A stretch of 12,507 nucleotides of DNA from Stenotrophomonas maltophilia. GTDB taxonomy: Bacteria > Pseudomonadota > Gammaproteobacteria > Xanthomonadales > Xanthomonadaceae. Position 1 is the first letter of the stretch. Every line of letters starts with the position of its first letter. Under the pieces are notes generated by a model that worked only from the letters and a program-made list of their open reading frames with translations, made no database searches and was not told the DNA's origin. Made by a program: the position numbers and the translations under genes. The stretch is from contig DJBL01000030.1 of assembly GCA_002435595.1 (NCBI GenBank), positions 1-12,507 on the forward strand, in the 5' to 3' direction. Below, piece after piece: positions 1 to 6,935 of the stretch.

Positions 1-418
1 CGATGGCCTGTTCGGCGGTGGCGAGGGTGAGCGCACTGCCCGGCGCACGCTTGAGCAGCGCCTGCCAGGCGGCCGGGTCGCGCGACTCCAGTGCTGGTGT
101 CGCACCGGGCACCAGCGGCATCTGGAACCCGGCCTGCAACACCCGGATCAGGGCCTGGTCATCGTGCTTGCCCGGGTCCAGCTGCACCGTGCTGCGGCGC
201 AGATTGCCCGAGCGCAACGAGGACCACAGCAGGCGCGTGCGCAGCTGCCGGCCGGCCTCCACGCTGACCCCGTTGAACATGCGCTGCTGCACATCCGAAT
301 CTGCCGGGTCTTCAACGCCGAACGCATGGCTGATGAAGTAGACCTCTTCGCGGGGCTGGGCAGCGGCCGTGCCGCTGAGGAGAACGACGCCCAGACACAG
401 GCCGCGCAGTAATGACAT
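1..418 (-). CDS. Exported protein of unknown function (5' part, runs off left edge)
   Basis: The reading frame is open on the minus strand from an ATG at 418 to the window edge, giving the first 139 residues; the C-terminus is outside. The protein starts MSLLRGLCLGVVLLSGTAAA, a typical Sec signal peptide with a cleavage site after the AAA near residue 20, so the product is probably periplasmic. The mature part begins QPREEVYFISHAFG and then shows mixed polar sequence with an Arg-rich stretch (residues 58-76) and no cysteine. Third codon positions are rich in G/C, as expected for a real gene here. A GAGGG about 9 bases upstream of the ATG can serve as ribosome binding site. The gene is divergent from the exported-protein gene at 574. 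I recognise no family and assign no function. Confidence 0.75.
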   Translation of the reverse strand, partial: MSLLRGLCLGVVLLSGTAAAQPREEVYFISHAFGVEDPADSDVQQRMFNGVSVEAGRQLRTRLLWSSLRSGNLRRSTVQLDPGKHDDQALIRVLQAGFQMPLVPGATPALESRDPAAWQALLKRAPGSALTLATAEQAI

Positions 419-573
419 CCGTGTACACCCTCTATGCTGCCCGATGGCAGGGCGCGCATCTTCCCACATTCGCCCCTTGCCTGGCCGGTAGGCGCGGATT
501 AGCATCGCGCAGCCGTTGCGACGGCCGCGCCGTGCTCGACCATTCCCTTTCAGATTATCTGCCGGAGTCTGCG

Positions 574-1179
574 ATGATGCGTGTCCTGGTCTGTGCGTTG
601 TTGTTGTGCGTGTGCTTGTCCACCTCCGCGGCGCACTTTCCGCTGACCCAGGTCAGTGCCGACCAGTCGGTGCCGGCACCGCCGGCCGACCAGGCGCAGA
701 TCATTTTCCTGCGCCCATCGGGCTATTTCTCCGGCATGCTGACCCTGTTGTTCGAGGGGCTGCCGGATCAGGAGACCTTCATCGCCCCGATCGGTGGGCG
801 CAACAAGGTGGTCTACACCACCGCGCCGGGCCGGAAGTACTTCGCCTCCGCGTTTGGCGGTGGCATCACCCATTACCTGGATGCGCAGGTGGAGGCGGGG
901 CGGCGGTACTACGTGCTGGTGCGCCCGATCCACGGCTACGGCTTCCAGCTGAGGCCGATCCGGCACGCGGAAACCGACTACAGCATGGCCAACCCCGAGT
1001 TTCCGCAATGGCTGGCCAAGAGCGTGCGGGTGCAGGCGGCCGATGGCGAGCGTTTCAACGACAAGTTCAAGGGCGCGGTGGACAAGGCGCGGGTGCTGGG
1101 TTTCACCCGCTGGCAGGAAAAGACCCCCGAGCAGCGCGCCGAGCTGACCCTGTTGCCGGCCGACGCGGTCGATCCCTGA
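574..1179 (+). CDS. Small exported protein, DUF2846-like fold possible
   Basis: This encodes 201 residues. The start is taken at the ATG ATG pair (574/577) because GGAG lies about 8 bases upstream and the signal peptide begins directly there (MMRVLVCALLLCVCLSTSAA, cut near residue 20). The open frame reaches back to 412, but that extension has no signal-like or conserved character. Residues 40-130 read AQIIFLRPSGYFSG, then a YTTAPGRKYF segment, then a VEAGRRYYVLVRP segment. This order (strand with an aromatic/RP motif, a 'PG-K/R' turn, a 'G-YY' strand) resembles the beta-sandwich of DUF2846-type exported proteins; that is inference from memory of the family. A Cys in the leader (C14) is too far from the cut site pattern to make a clear lipobox. 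The gene converges on the helicase gene with 3 bases between stop codons. Confidence 0.8.
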   Translation: MMRVLVCALLLCVCLSTSAAHFPLTQVSADQSVPAPPADQAQIIFLRPSGYFSGMLTLLFEGLPDQETFIAPIGGRNKVVYTTAPGRKYFASAFGGGITHYLDAQVEAGRRYYVLVRPIHGYGFQLRPIRHAETDYSMANPEFPQWLAKSVRVQAADGERFNDKFKGAVDKARVLGFTRWQEKTPEQRAELTLLPADAVDP

Positions 1180-1182
1180 GCG

Positions 1183-3174
1183 TCAGCGCGGCGTCGCCCG
1201 CGCCGGTTTGACGATCTTGCTGCGGCGCTGCTCGGTGCGGCCGGCGTGGAAGCGCGCGATGCTCTGGCCCAGTTCGTCCAGCGCACCCTCGGGCAACCAC
1301 AGCTGTTGGGTGCCGCGGGTCATCGCGGTGTAGGCCGCGCGTACCGGGTTGTAGGCGGGGGAGCGGGCGAAACCGGTGCGGAAGCAGCACATCGACATCG
1401 CCACCTGGGCGAACTCGGTGTTCTTGGCATGCTCCACCAGCACCAGTTGCAGCGATGCCCGCTGGAACTCGACCAGGCGCTGGCCCAGTTCCAGGAAACG
1501 GTCGCGGTTGTAGCCGCGCATGAACATGCGCGGGATCTGCGGCATGCCCTGCGCGTCGCATTCGGCCAGCAGCGCTTCCCAGCGCTGGCTGCTGCCCCCG
1601 TGCGAGGTCATTTCGCGGTAGGCCTCCTCGCCCCGGGTCACTTCGCGGCCGACGCTGGACAGGGTGTCCGGATGGATGCCGAAGGCCACGCCGGCCGCGG
1701 CCAGGCGCTGGGCCTCTTCCAGCAGTCGCCAGGTGGTGCCGTACACGCGCGCGCCGCTGGCCGGCACCTGCTCCCACGCGGCGTAGTGGTGCACCACGGT
1801 GGGCTGGTCGGGCGAGCCGGCGAATGCGCCCTGGAAGAAACCGGTCGCATCCAGCGCCACGGTCTGGTTGACCAGCGCTTCGACATGGCGGCCCTGGCGT
1901 ACCGACTGCACGATCTCCAGCGTCATGCCGGTGGCAAAACGCGGGGCGCGCCCGGACAGGCGCTGGTTGGGATCGCCCAGGCTGATCACCGCGCCCGCAT
2001 AGCCGGACAGCAGCTGCTTCCAGGCCGGGCTCATGTCGTGCCCTTCGTCGATCAGCAGCGTGCCCCAGCTGGGCGGGATAGGCGCGTTGTGCAGCGCCAG
2101 CCACTTGCCGATGTGGTCCACGCTGAGACTGAGCAGCGCGTGCTTCTGCACGGCCGGATCGAACATGCAGCGCCAGACGTGTTCGCCGGCGGCGATGTAC
2201 GGCGCTGCGTCGATCATCGCCCATGGCACCGCGCGCACGAAGTGGCGCGGTGCCAGCCGTTCGGCCGGTGAACGGCACCAGGCGTTGATGCCCTCGAAGG
2301 CGATGCGCAGAACCGCCGCCGGTGCGTGGTTGCCGATCGGCTGCAGGCCGATGCGCTGGGCGATGTCGCGGAAGGTGCTCTTGCTGATCTGGAAGGTGGG
2401 CCGGTAGGCCGTGCCGAGCAGGCCCTGGCGGAAGGCGCTGCCGGCTACCTGGTTGGCGAAGCTGACCTGGGACAGGATCTCGATCGGCAGGGCACCGCTG
2501 AGGCGTTGCCGGAACGCCTGCACCTGGCCGGGCCGGGGCGCGATGTAGGTGTAGCGGCGGGTGGCGCTGTCCAGCAGCTGCAGGATCAGGTGGGTCTTGC
2601 CGGCGCCGGCGTAGGCGTCCAGGTCGATATGCTCATCGTCGTTGGCCACGATCGCACGCAGCGCCCGGGCCTGTTCGGCGGTGTAGTCGCCACTGCGCTC
2701 GACGAAGGCCGGTGCGCGCGGCGCATCGGCGTCCAGCGCATCGGAATCGTCCTGCGCGGTGTAGAAACGGATCGTGTGGGTTTCCAGCGTGGTCTGGCAC
2801 GCGGCCTGGAAGGCATCCACCGGATAGGCCTGGGCCGAGAGCGCACAGAACTGCGCGACCACTTCCTCCGGCCCCGGCAGCACGCCTTGCGCCGCCAGCG
2901 CCTGCAGCCAGGCATCGGCGGCCGCTGGCAGGCTGCGCGCCAGGCTGGCGAACTGCGCGGGCGCATCGGCTGGGGTGGCGGCGAACAGGGCACACGCCTG
3001 GTCGATCAACCGGGTCAGCGCGGCGCGGTGTGGGTGCTGGCCCTGGCTCAACGCAGCGGCAAACAGTCCGGCGCGCTCCAGCGCGGTGGGCGGGATCCGG
3101 CCCTCGTCAAGGAACGCCGAGAGCGCTGCCTCGGTCAGCGGCAGGAAGTACGCAGGTTGGGTCGGCAGGGGCAT
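1183..3174 (-). CDS. Superfamily 1 (UvrD/Rep-like) DNA helicase
   Basis: This 663-residue protein has the SF1A motif set in order. YTAEQ at 164-168 is a Q-motif. GAGKT at 190-194 is the Walker A. LLIDEGHD at 373-380 is the Walker B, with DEGH where most relatives have DExQ. GDPNQ at 400-404 is motif III. SVRQGRHVEAL near 424-434 fits motif IV. EHAKNTEF at 581-588 sits where the usual H-x-x-KGxEF motif V belongs, and YTAMTRG at 615-621 is motif VI with its arginine finger. ATP-driven 3'-5' unwinding or translocation on DNA is expected from the family. Residues 1-160 before the Q-motif match nothing I know and could recruit partners or DNA; there is no nuclease motif. It is shorter than UvrD or RecB, and the DAYAGAGKT motif recalls Fbh1-like helicases, but that placement is tentative. 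The ATG at 3174 has only a weak ribosome site. A repair or recombination role is likely; the exact pathway is unknown. Confidence 0.9.
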   Translation of the reverse strand: MPLPTQPAYFLPLTEAALSAFLDEGRIPPTALERAGLFAAALSQGQHPHRAALTRLIDQACALFAATPADAPAQFASLARSLPAAADAWLQALAAQGVLPGPEEVVAQFCALSAQAYPVDAFQAACQTTLETHTIRFYTAQDDSDALDADAPRAPAFVERSGDYTAEQARALRAIVANDDEHIDLDAYAGAGKTHLILQLLDSATRRYTYIAPRPGQVQAFRQRLSGALPIEILSQVSFANQVAGSAFRQGLLGTAYRPTFQISKSTFRDIAQRIGLQPIGNHAPAAVLRIAFEGINAWCRSPAERLAPRHFVRAVPWAMIDAAPYIAAGEHVWRCMFDPAVQKHALLSLSVDHIGKWLALHNAPIPPSWGTLLIDEGHDMSPAWKQLLSGYAGAVISLGDPNQRLSGRAPRFATGMTLEIVQSVRQGRHVEALVNQTVALDATGFFQGAFAGSPDQPTVVHHYAAWEQVPASGARVYGTTWRLLEEAQRLAAAGVAFGIHPDTLSSVGREVTRGEEAYREMTSHGGSSQRWEALLAECDAQGMPQIPRMFMRGYNRDRFLELGQRLVEFQRASLQLVLVEHAKNTEFAQVAMSMCCFRTGFARSPAYNPVRAAYTAMTRGTQQLWLPEGALDELGQSIARFHAGRTEQRRSKIVKPARATPR

Positions 3175-3228
3175 TGCAGGGGAATCAGGACGGCTGGCGG
3201 CACGGTAGCAGATGCACCCCTGCCACGC

Positions 3229-3645
3229 TTAGAACGGGTGTGCCCTGGCACACGCCAGGGCGTGGTTGTAATCGCTGGACATGCAGCGGTAGAACGCGCG
3301 CCTGTTGCCCTGGGCCGCCTCGCAGTCGTCCAGCCGGATCTGCGGCAGCAAGGCCCGCAGCGGCACCGCGGAGCGCTCGAAATCCGCGGCGGGCAGGTAG
3401 CCGCCCTGCACGTTCTTCTGGCCTACCTCCAGCATGGTTTCCACGCTGTAGCGGGCGTTCTCCACGGCCTTGGGGCAGGCCAGCGCGGCATCGGCATCGT
3501 GCACCGCCAGCAGCGCGGCGGCGAGCTGGTCGGCATCGGCGACGGCCTGCGCACGCGCGCCGGTGGCATCGCGTGCCGGTTGCGTGGCTGGCGCGGCCGC
3601 CTGCGCGACGGCGGCCAGGCTGAGGATCAACAGTGTGGCCAGCAT
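3229..3645 (-). CDS. Small exported cysteine-containing protein, function unknown
   Basis: This encodes 138 residues from the ATG at 3645, chosen because AGGAG lies 10 bases upstream and the protein then opens with a clean signal peptide (MLATLLILSLAAVAQA, cut near residue 16). The frame remains open upstream to 3987, but that stretch overlaps a plus-strand gene and lacks protein-like features. The mature part is Ala-rich and helical at first (residues 17-55) and has four cysteines (C57, C108, C121, C132), an even number that could make two disulfides in the periplasm. The end, YRCMSSDYNHALACARAHPF, places two of the cysteines in a short helix-like segment. It lies 54 bases upstream of the helicase gene on the same strand and might be co-transcribed. 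I recognise no family. Confidence 0.75.
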   Translation of the reverse strand: MLATLLILSLAAVAQAAAPATQPARDATGARAQAVADADQLAAALLAVHDADAALACPKAVENARYSVETMLEVGQKNVQGGYLPAADFERSAVPLRALLPQIRLDDCEAAQGNRRAFYRCMSSDYNHALACARAHPF

Positions 3646-3705
3646 GCCCGCAGGGCTCCTTGTCGTGCCGATCGGCAGCGGCGGCGCCGCATGCATCCTG
3701 CCCCG

Positions 3706-3711
3706 ATCATA
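3706..3711 (-). promoter_or_regulatory. Possible -10 box for the small exported protein gene
   Basis: On the minus strand the hexamer TATGAT (5 of 6 matches to TATAAT) lies 60 bases upstream of the ATG at 3645, inside the 115-base gap between two divergent genes. No good -35 hexamer sits at the expected 16-18 base distance, so this is a weak call. Confidence 0.3.
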
Positions 3712-3760
3712 GCGTGGCTTCGGACCGGTAAGCGGGGGGCCCCGGAGCGCGGCGCGTTCC

Positions 3761-3976
3761 ATGCTGTTTGCCCTGCGGTTGCTGGCCATCACGGTGCCGA
3801 GTGGGTGGATCGTATTGCTCGGCGGGGCCGAACGCGTGCAGGGTCTGTGCGCCCTGCTCGAGTTCGACCTGGCCACCCTGTTCACCGAGCCGCTGACCGT
3901 GCAGCACGTGCGCCTGTGCACGGCGATCACCTGGTGCATCTCGGGGGTGGTCATCGGGGTGATCGGGCTGCGCTGA
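3761..3976 (+). CDS. Small putative membrane protein (71 aa)
   Basis: The frame encodes 71 residues with two hydrophobic segments, about residues 2-21 (LFALRLLAITVPSGWIVLL) and 52-70 (ending CISGVVIGVIGL), joined by a more polar stretch with E24, R25, E34, D36 and E43. That suggests a two-pass inner-membrane protein. Third codon positions are almost all G or C, as in neighbouring genes, and the only in-frame start after the upstream stop at 3710 is the ATG at 3761. A CCGGAGCG about 12 bases upstream is a weak ribosome site. Its stop codon is directly followed by the stop codon of the opposing hydrolase gene. A minus-strand frame also crosses this region but has poorer protein character. Function unknown. 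Confidence 0.6.
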   Translation: MLFALRLLAITVPSGWIVLLGGAERVQGLCALLEFDLATLFTEPLTVQHVRLCTAITWCISGVVIGVIGLR

Positions 3977-5092
3977 TCACATCGCACTGCCCACCGGGGT
4001 GATCCGGCGCGCCTCCTGCGCCGCCTTCACCGTGCGCCACCACGGCGCGCCCGGTTGCGGCGCGTCCAGGTCCAGGCGCTCGCCCATGCCCGGGGTGGCC
4101 AGCGCGATCGAACGTTGTGCCGCCAGCGCGCTGACCCGCTCGAAGGGTTCATCCCATGCGTGCAGGGCCAGGTCGAAGGTGCCGTTGTGGATCGGCACCA
4201 GCCAGCGCCCGCGCAGGTCCTGGTGGGCCTGCACGGTCTGCTCGGGCTGCATGTGCACGAACGGCCACTTGGCATCGTAGGCGCCGGTCTCGATGAAGGT
4301 CACATCGAACGGCCCATAGCGCTGGCCGATCTGGCTGAAGCCGTCGAAGTAGCCGGTGTCGCCGCTGAAGAACAGGCGCAGGCCGTCATCGAGGATCACC
4401 CACGAGGCCCACAGCGTGCGATCGCGGTCGCGCAGCCCGCGGCCGGAGAAGTGCTGCGCCGGGGTCGCGGCGAACCGCACGCCGTCCACCTCGGTTTCCT
4501 GCCACCAGTCCAGTTGGCGCACGCGTTCGGCTGGCACGCCCCAGGCGATCAGACGGTCACCCACGCCCAGCGGCGTGAGGAACACATCGGCGCGGGTGGC
4601 CAGGTGCTTGATGGTGGCGCGGTCGAGATGGTCGTAGTGGTCGTGGGAGAGCAGCACGCCGCGGATGGGGGGCAGCTCGTGCAGGGCGATCGGCGGGGCG
4701 TGGAAGCGCTTGGGTCCCATCCACTGGACCGGCGAGGCGCGCTTGGAAAACACCGGGTCGGTCAGCCACCAGCCGCCGCGCAGCTTTACCAGCAGGGTGG
4801 AATGGCCCAGGCGGTAGAGGCTGTGTTCCGGCGCGCCGGCCAACTCGGCGGCGCTGATCGCACGCACCGGCGGTGCCTGTGGCGGCGTGGTGCCGGCAGG
4901 GCGGTCGAACAGGAATTCCCACAGCAGCTTCAAGGTGCCGGTCACGGTCTCTTTGGGTTTGGGCGCGGCATTGGTGAAGTGGCCGTCGTGCATCTGCGGC
5001 GACTGGTCATGGTGGGCGATAGGCACGGTCAGGGTCATCCCGAGAAGTACGGTGAGGGAGAAGGCGAGGACAAGGAGGGGGAGGGCTCTCAT
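3977..5092 (-). CDS. MBL-fold metal-dependent hydrolase, RomA/NAPE-PLD-like
   Basis: This 371-residue protein has the full metallo-beta-lactamase-fold metal set: SHDHYDHLD at 149-157 (H150, H152, D154, H155), PAQHFSGR at 211-218 (H214), FSGDTGYFDG at 242-251 (D245) and PIHNGTFDLA at 300-309 (H302). The order and the wording of these motifs (YRLGHSTLLVKL, DPVF near 112-115, GDTGY, IETGAY, NGTF) fit the branch that includes RomA-type proteins and the phospholipase D NAPE-PLD, rather than beta-lactamases. Those relatives bind two zinc ions and hydrolyse phosphodiester or related bonds in lipids; the substrate here is unknown. Residues 3-25 form a hydrophobic signal peptide or anchor, so the enzyme probably acts outside the cytoplasm. 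The ATG at 5092 has GAAGG 7 bases upstream. A TetR-type gene lies upstream on the same strand with an operator-like palindrome between them, so the hydrolase is probably the regulator's target. Confidence 0.9.
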   Translation of the reverse strand: MRALPLLVLAFSLTVLLGMTLTVPIAHHDQSPQMHDGHFTNAAPKPKETVTGTLKLLWEFLFDRPAGTTPPQAPPVRAISAAELAGAPEHSLYRLGHSTLLVKLRGGWWLTDPVFSKRASPVQWMGPKRFHAPPIALHELPPIRGVLLSHDHYDHLDRATIKHLATRADVFLTPLGVGDRLIAWGVPAERVRQLDWWQETEVDGVRFAATPAQHFSGRGLRDRDRTLWASWVILDDGLRLFFSGDTGYFDGFSQIGQRYGPFDVTFIETGAYDAKWPFVHMQPEQTVQAHQDLRGRWLVPIHNGTFDLALHAWDEPFERVSALAAQRSIALATPGMGERLDLDAPQPGAPWWRTVKAAQEARRITPVGSAM

Positions 5093-5110
5093 GGGGCACC
5101 TTCAGGGTGG

Positions 5111-5128
5111 TGAGTGTGTAGGCACTCA
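5111..5128. promoter_or_regulatory. Operator-like palindrome before the hydrolase gene
   Basis: TGAGTG and CACTCA form a perfect 6-base inverted repeat around a 6-base spacer (TGTAGG). It lies 19 bases upstream of the hydrolase ATG and 23 bases downstream of the TetR stop codon. On the minus strand its leading half reads ATAAATGAGTG, nearly the same as the ATAAATGAGC that precedes the TetR gene, so the two sites look like targets of one regulator. The ATAAAT part could also serve as a -10 box, which binding would block. Confidence 0.6.
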
Positions 5129-5150
5129 TTTATGACGCAAAAACACACGG

Positions 5151-5720
5151 TCATCGTTGGATGCCTTTCCAGAACAGGTCGAACCCGGCCTGCTGCAGCG
5201 CCAGGCGGCGCTCGGGTTCGGCGGCCATCGCTTCCAGCGTGGTCTCCAGCAGGTTGATTAGCACCCGGCCCAGGTAAAACGGCAGCCGGTCGGCCTCGAT
5301 GCGGTCGGCCAGGCTGGTTTCCAGCCGCTGCAGCATGCTGCCGAACAGCCCGGCGCACTCGCTACGGGTGTCCTGGCTGATGCGTTCGGAGACCTTGAGC
5401 TGGCGCAGCGCCATGCGGTCCACCGGGTAGCTCGACCCCCAGGCGATCAACGCATTCCACGCATGCTGCAGCAGGGCGTGGGCATCGGCCTGGGTGGGGA
5501 AGTTGGCGCTGAGCGCCATCGACAGCCGGGTTTCCAGGCGCACGAACAGCGCGTTGAGCAGCGCGTCCTTGGTAGCGAAATAGGTGAACACGGTGCCCTC
5601 GGCGACCTTGGCCGCGCGCGCGATCTGCGCGGTGGAGGCGCCGGTCCCCTGGGCGGCCACCAGGCGGGCCGCCGCATCGAGGATGGCATCGCGTTTTTCT
5701 TCGCTGAGCGGGCGGGCCAT
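5151..5720 (-). CDS. TetR/AcrR family transcriptional regulator
   Basis: This encodes 189 residues, the usual TetR length. The N-terminal domain reads EEKRDAILDAAARLVAAQG, then ASTAQIARAAKVAEGTVFTYFATKDALL (about residues 28-55), the standard TetR helix-turn-helix with the G-T-V-F-x-Y-F recognition helix and the following K-D. Residues 60-189 form the variable ligand-binding and dimer domain, with an effector that cannot be read from sequence. As in most of this family, a repressor released by a small molecule is expected. The ATG at 5720 is preceded directly by an AATGAG inverted repeat overlapping a likely -10 (TTATAAAT on the minus strand), which points to autoregulation. The hydrolase gene follows after 58 bases on the same strand and carries a related palindrome, so it is the probable target. 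Confidence 0.95.
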   Translation of the reverse strand: MARPLSEEKRDAILDAAARLVAAQGTGASTAQIARAAKVAEGTVFTYFATKDALLNALFVRLETRLSMALSANFPTQADAHALLQHAWNALIAWGSSYPVDRMALRQLKVSERISQDTRSECAGLFGSMLQRLETSLADRIEADRLPFYLGRVLINLLETTLEAMAAEPERRLALQQAGFDLFWKGIQR

Positions 5721-5723
5721 GGC

Positions 5724-5749
5724 AATGAGTAAGTGAGTGCTTGCTCATT
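5724..5749. promoter_or_regulatory. Operator-like palindrome before the TetR gene
   Basis: AATGAGTAAG and CTTGCTCATT form 10-base arms with one mismatch around the 6-base spacer TGAGTG. The site ends 3 bases before the TetR ATG and abuts a TTATAAAT sequence on the minus strand that can act as the -10 box. The spacer itself holds a further TGAGTG, the half-site seen in the palindrome before the hydrolase gene. The layout fits an autorepressor binding over its own transcription start. Confidence 0.65.
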
Positions 5750-5874
5750 TATAAGGCGGGGACCGGTCCGGTGCAAGTGCCGCGTTGCCGGGCGGCGGCG
5801 ATCGTTCAGCCGGCGCTGCGCGCATGCGCCCCGACGAGGGGGTGTACCGCGGCCTGCGCTGAGTGCGCCGTGCA

Positions 5875-5903
5875 TTGCCCGCACACGCGGTGGGGTCTAT
5901 AAG
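5875..5903 (+). promoter_or_regulatory. Sigma70-like promoter for the DUF1801 gene pair
   Basis: TTGCCC at 5875-5880 and TATAAG at 5898-5903 are separated by 17 bases. The -10 matches 5 of 6 consensus bases and the -35 matches 4 of 6. Transcription would start near 5910, giving a short leader of about 26 bases before the ATG at 5936. Confidence 0.5.
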
Positions 5904-5935
5904 GCGGTTCTGGACCCTCTGATGGAGCGCCGCGC

Positions 5936-6379
5936 ATGCCCGCCCGCACTTCCCGAACCACCGCTGCGGCCGCACCGGCGGTACGCCTGCTGGCCGGCGG
6001 CAATCCGCAGATCGCCAAGGGCGAGGGCGATGCGCCGGTGCAGGCCTACATCGCCGCGATGCCGGGCTGGAAGCGGGCGATGGGCGCGCGCCTGGATGCG
6101 CTGATCAGCCAGGCCGTGCCCGGGGTACGCAAGGCGGTGAAGTGGAACTCGCCGCTGTACGGCGCTGGCGATGCGGGCTGGTTCCTGAGCCTGCACTGCT
6201 TTACCGGCTACATCAACGTGGCCTTCTTCCGCGGCGCGGCGCTGAGCCCGCCACCGCCGGAGCCCTCCCGGCACCCGCACACCCGCTATCTGCACATCCG
6301 CGAGGAGGTGCCGCTGGATGAAGCGCGCCTGCTCGGCTGGATCGTGCAGGCCAGCCGCTTGCCCGGCGAACGCATGTAA
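5936..6379 (+). CDS. DUF1801 (YdhG-like) domain protein, first of two
   Basis: This encodes 147 residues. Residues 31-140 fit the DUF1801 pattern: VQAYIAAMPGWKRAMGARLDAL (start helices), then VRKAVKWNSPLYG (64-76), then WFLSLHCFTGYINVAFFRGAAL (82-103), and a final helix with LGWIVQAS. DUF1801 proteins are small cytosolic proteins with a fold related to the YdhG/frataxin-like group; their biochemical role is unsettled. The start at 5936 is supported by GGAG 8 bases upstream. The second DUF1801 gene follows after 22 bases, so the two form an operon. No signal peptide or metal motif is seen. The Pro-rich loop SPPPPEPSRHPH at 104-115 is unusual next to the compact family core. Confidence 0.85.
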   Translation: MPARTSRTTAAAAPAVRLLAGGNPQIAKGEGDAPVQAYIAAMPGWKRAMGARLDALISQAVPGVRKAVKWNSPLYGAGDAGWFLSLHCFTGYINVAFFRGAALSPPPPEPSRHPHTRYLHIREEVPLDEARLLGWIVQASRLPGERM

Positions 6380-6401
6380 ACCCTGCCACCAGGACACTCC
6401 C

Positions 6402-6884
6402 ATGACCAAGGCACGCACAGGCACCTCCCCGTCGGCAGCACCGGCCGCCGACACCGGGCCCTCGGCGGTACAGCAGATCGATGCCAGGATCGCCGCACTG
6501 GACGACTGGCGCGGCACCACCCTGGCGCGCCTGCGCCGCCTCATCCACCAGGCCGATCCGCAGGTGGTGGAGACGGTGAAATGGCGCGGCGTGCCGGTCT
6601 GGGAACATGATGGCATCCTGTGCACCGGCGAGACCTACAAGGCCGCAGTGAAGATGACCTTCGCCAAGGGTGCGGCGCTGGAGGACCCCAGCGGGTTGTT
6701 CAACGCCAGCCTGGACGGCACTACGCGGCGCGCGATCGACGTGCACGAAGGCGAGAAAATCAACGAGGCGGCGCTGAAGGCGCTGGTGCGGGCCGCGGTG
6801 GCCCTGAACGTTGCCGGGCAGGCGGCCAGGGCCGGCAAGCCCGGGGAGCGCGCGACCCGGCGCGGCAAGCACGGCGCGTCATGA
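6402..6884 (+). CDS. DUF1801 domain protein, second of two
   Basis: This encodes 160 residues from the ATG at 6402, which has AGGA 7 bases upstream; the longer open frame from 6318 would overlap the preceding gene and has no ribosome site. The core again follows the DUF1801 layout: IDARIAALDDWRGTTLARLRRLIHQADPQVVETVKW (26-61), RGVPVWEHDGILC (62-74), YKAAVKMTFAKGAALEDP (79-96), then INEAALKALVRAAVALN. An N-terminal Ala/Thr/Ser-rich tail (residues 1-22) and a basic C-terminal tail (RAGKPGERATRRGKHG) flank the domain and could contact nucleic acid. It is clearly divergent from the first copy, so the pair is old rather than a recent duplication. Function unknown. Confidence 0.85.
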   Translation: MTKARTGTSPSAAPAADTGPSAVQQIDARIAALDDWRGTTLARLRRLIHQADPQVVETVKWRGVPVWEHDGILCTGETYKAAVKMTFAKGAALEDPSGLFNASLDGTTRRAIDVHEGEKINEAALKALVRAAVALNVAGQAARAGKPGERATRRGKHGAS

Positions 6885-6935
6885 TCGGCTAGCCTGTGGC
6901 CTGCAATGGAAGCCACTCTCAGCACAAGGAGCGTC

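Noticed and set aside
437..450. Small hairpin (CTGCC, CGAT loop, GGCAG) upstream of the partial gene
   Set aside because: A 5-pair stem in GC-rich DNA is common by chance, and it lacks other riboswitch or attenuator features.
412..573. N-terminal extension of the exported protein gene back to 412
   Set aside because: The extension would put 54 residues before a clear signal peptide; GGAG and the signal support the start at 574.
1103..2278. A 391-residue open frame on the minus strand overlapping the helicase
   Set aside because: It is a shifted frame of the helicase gene with Arg/Ala/Gly-rich sequence and no motifs, while the helicase frame shows motifs on both sides of it.
3646..3987. N-terminal extension of the small exported protein up to 3987
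   Set aside because: It would overlap the whole plus-strand membrane protein gene, and the signal peptide with a good AGGAG starts at 3645.
2326..4002. A 558-residue open frame on the plus strand
   Set aside because: It lies antisense to the helicase and small exported protein genes. Its protein is rich in Arg and Gly with no domain, as expected from the mirror frame of GC-rich coding DNA.
4055..5113. A 352-residue open frame on the plus strand
   Set aside because: It is antisense to the MBL-fold hydrolase, which carries the complete metal-binding motif set.
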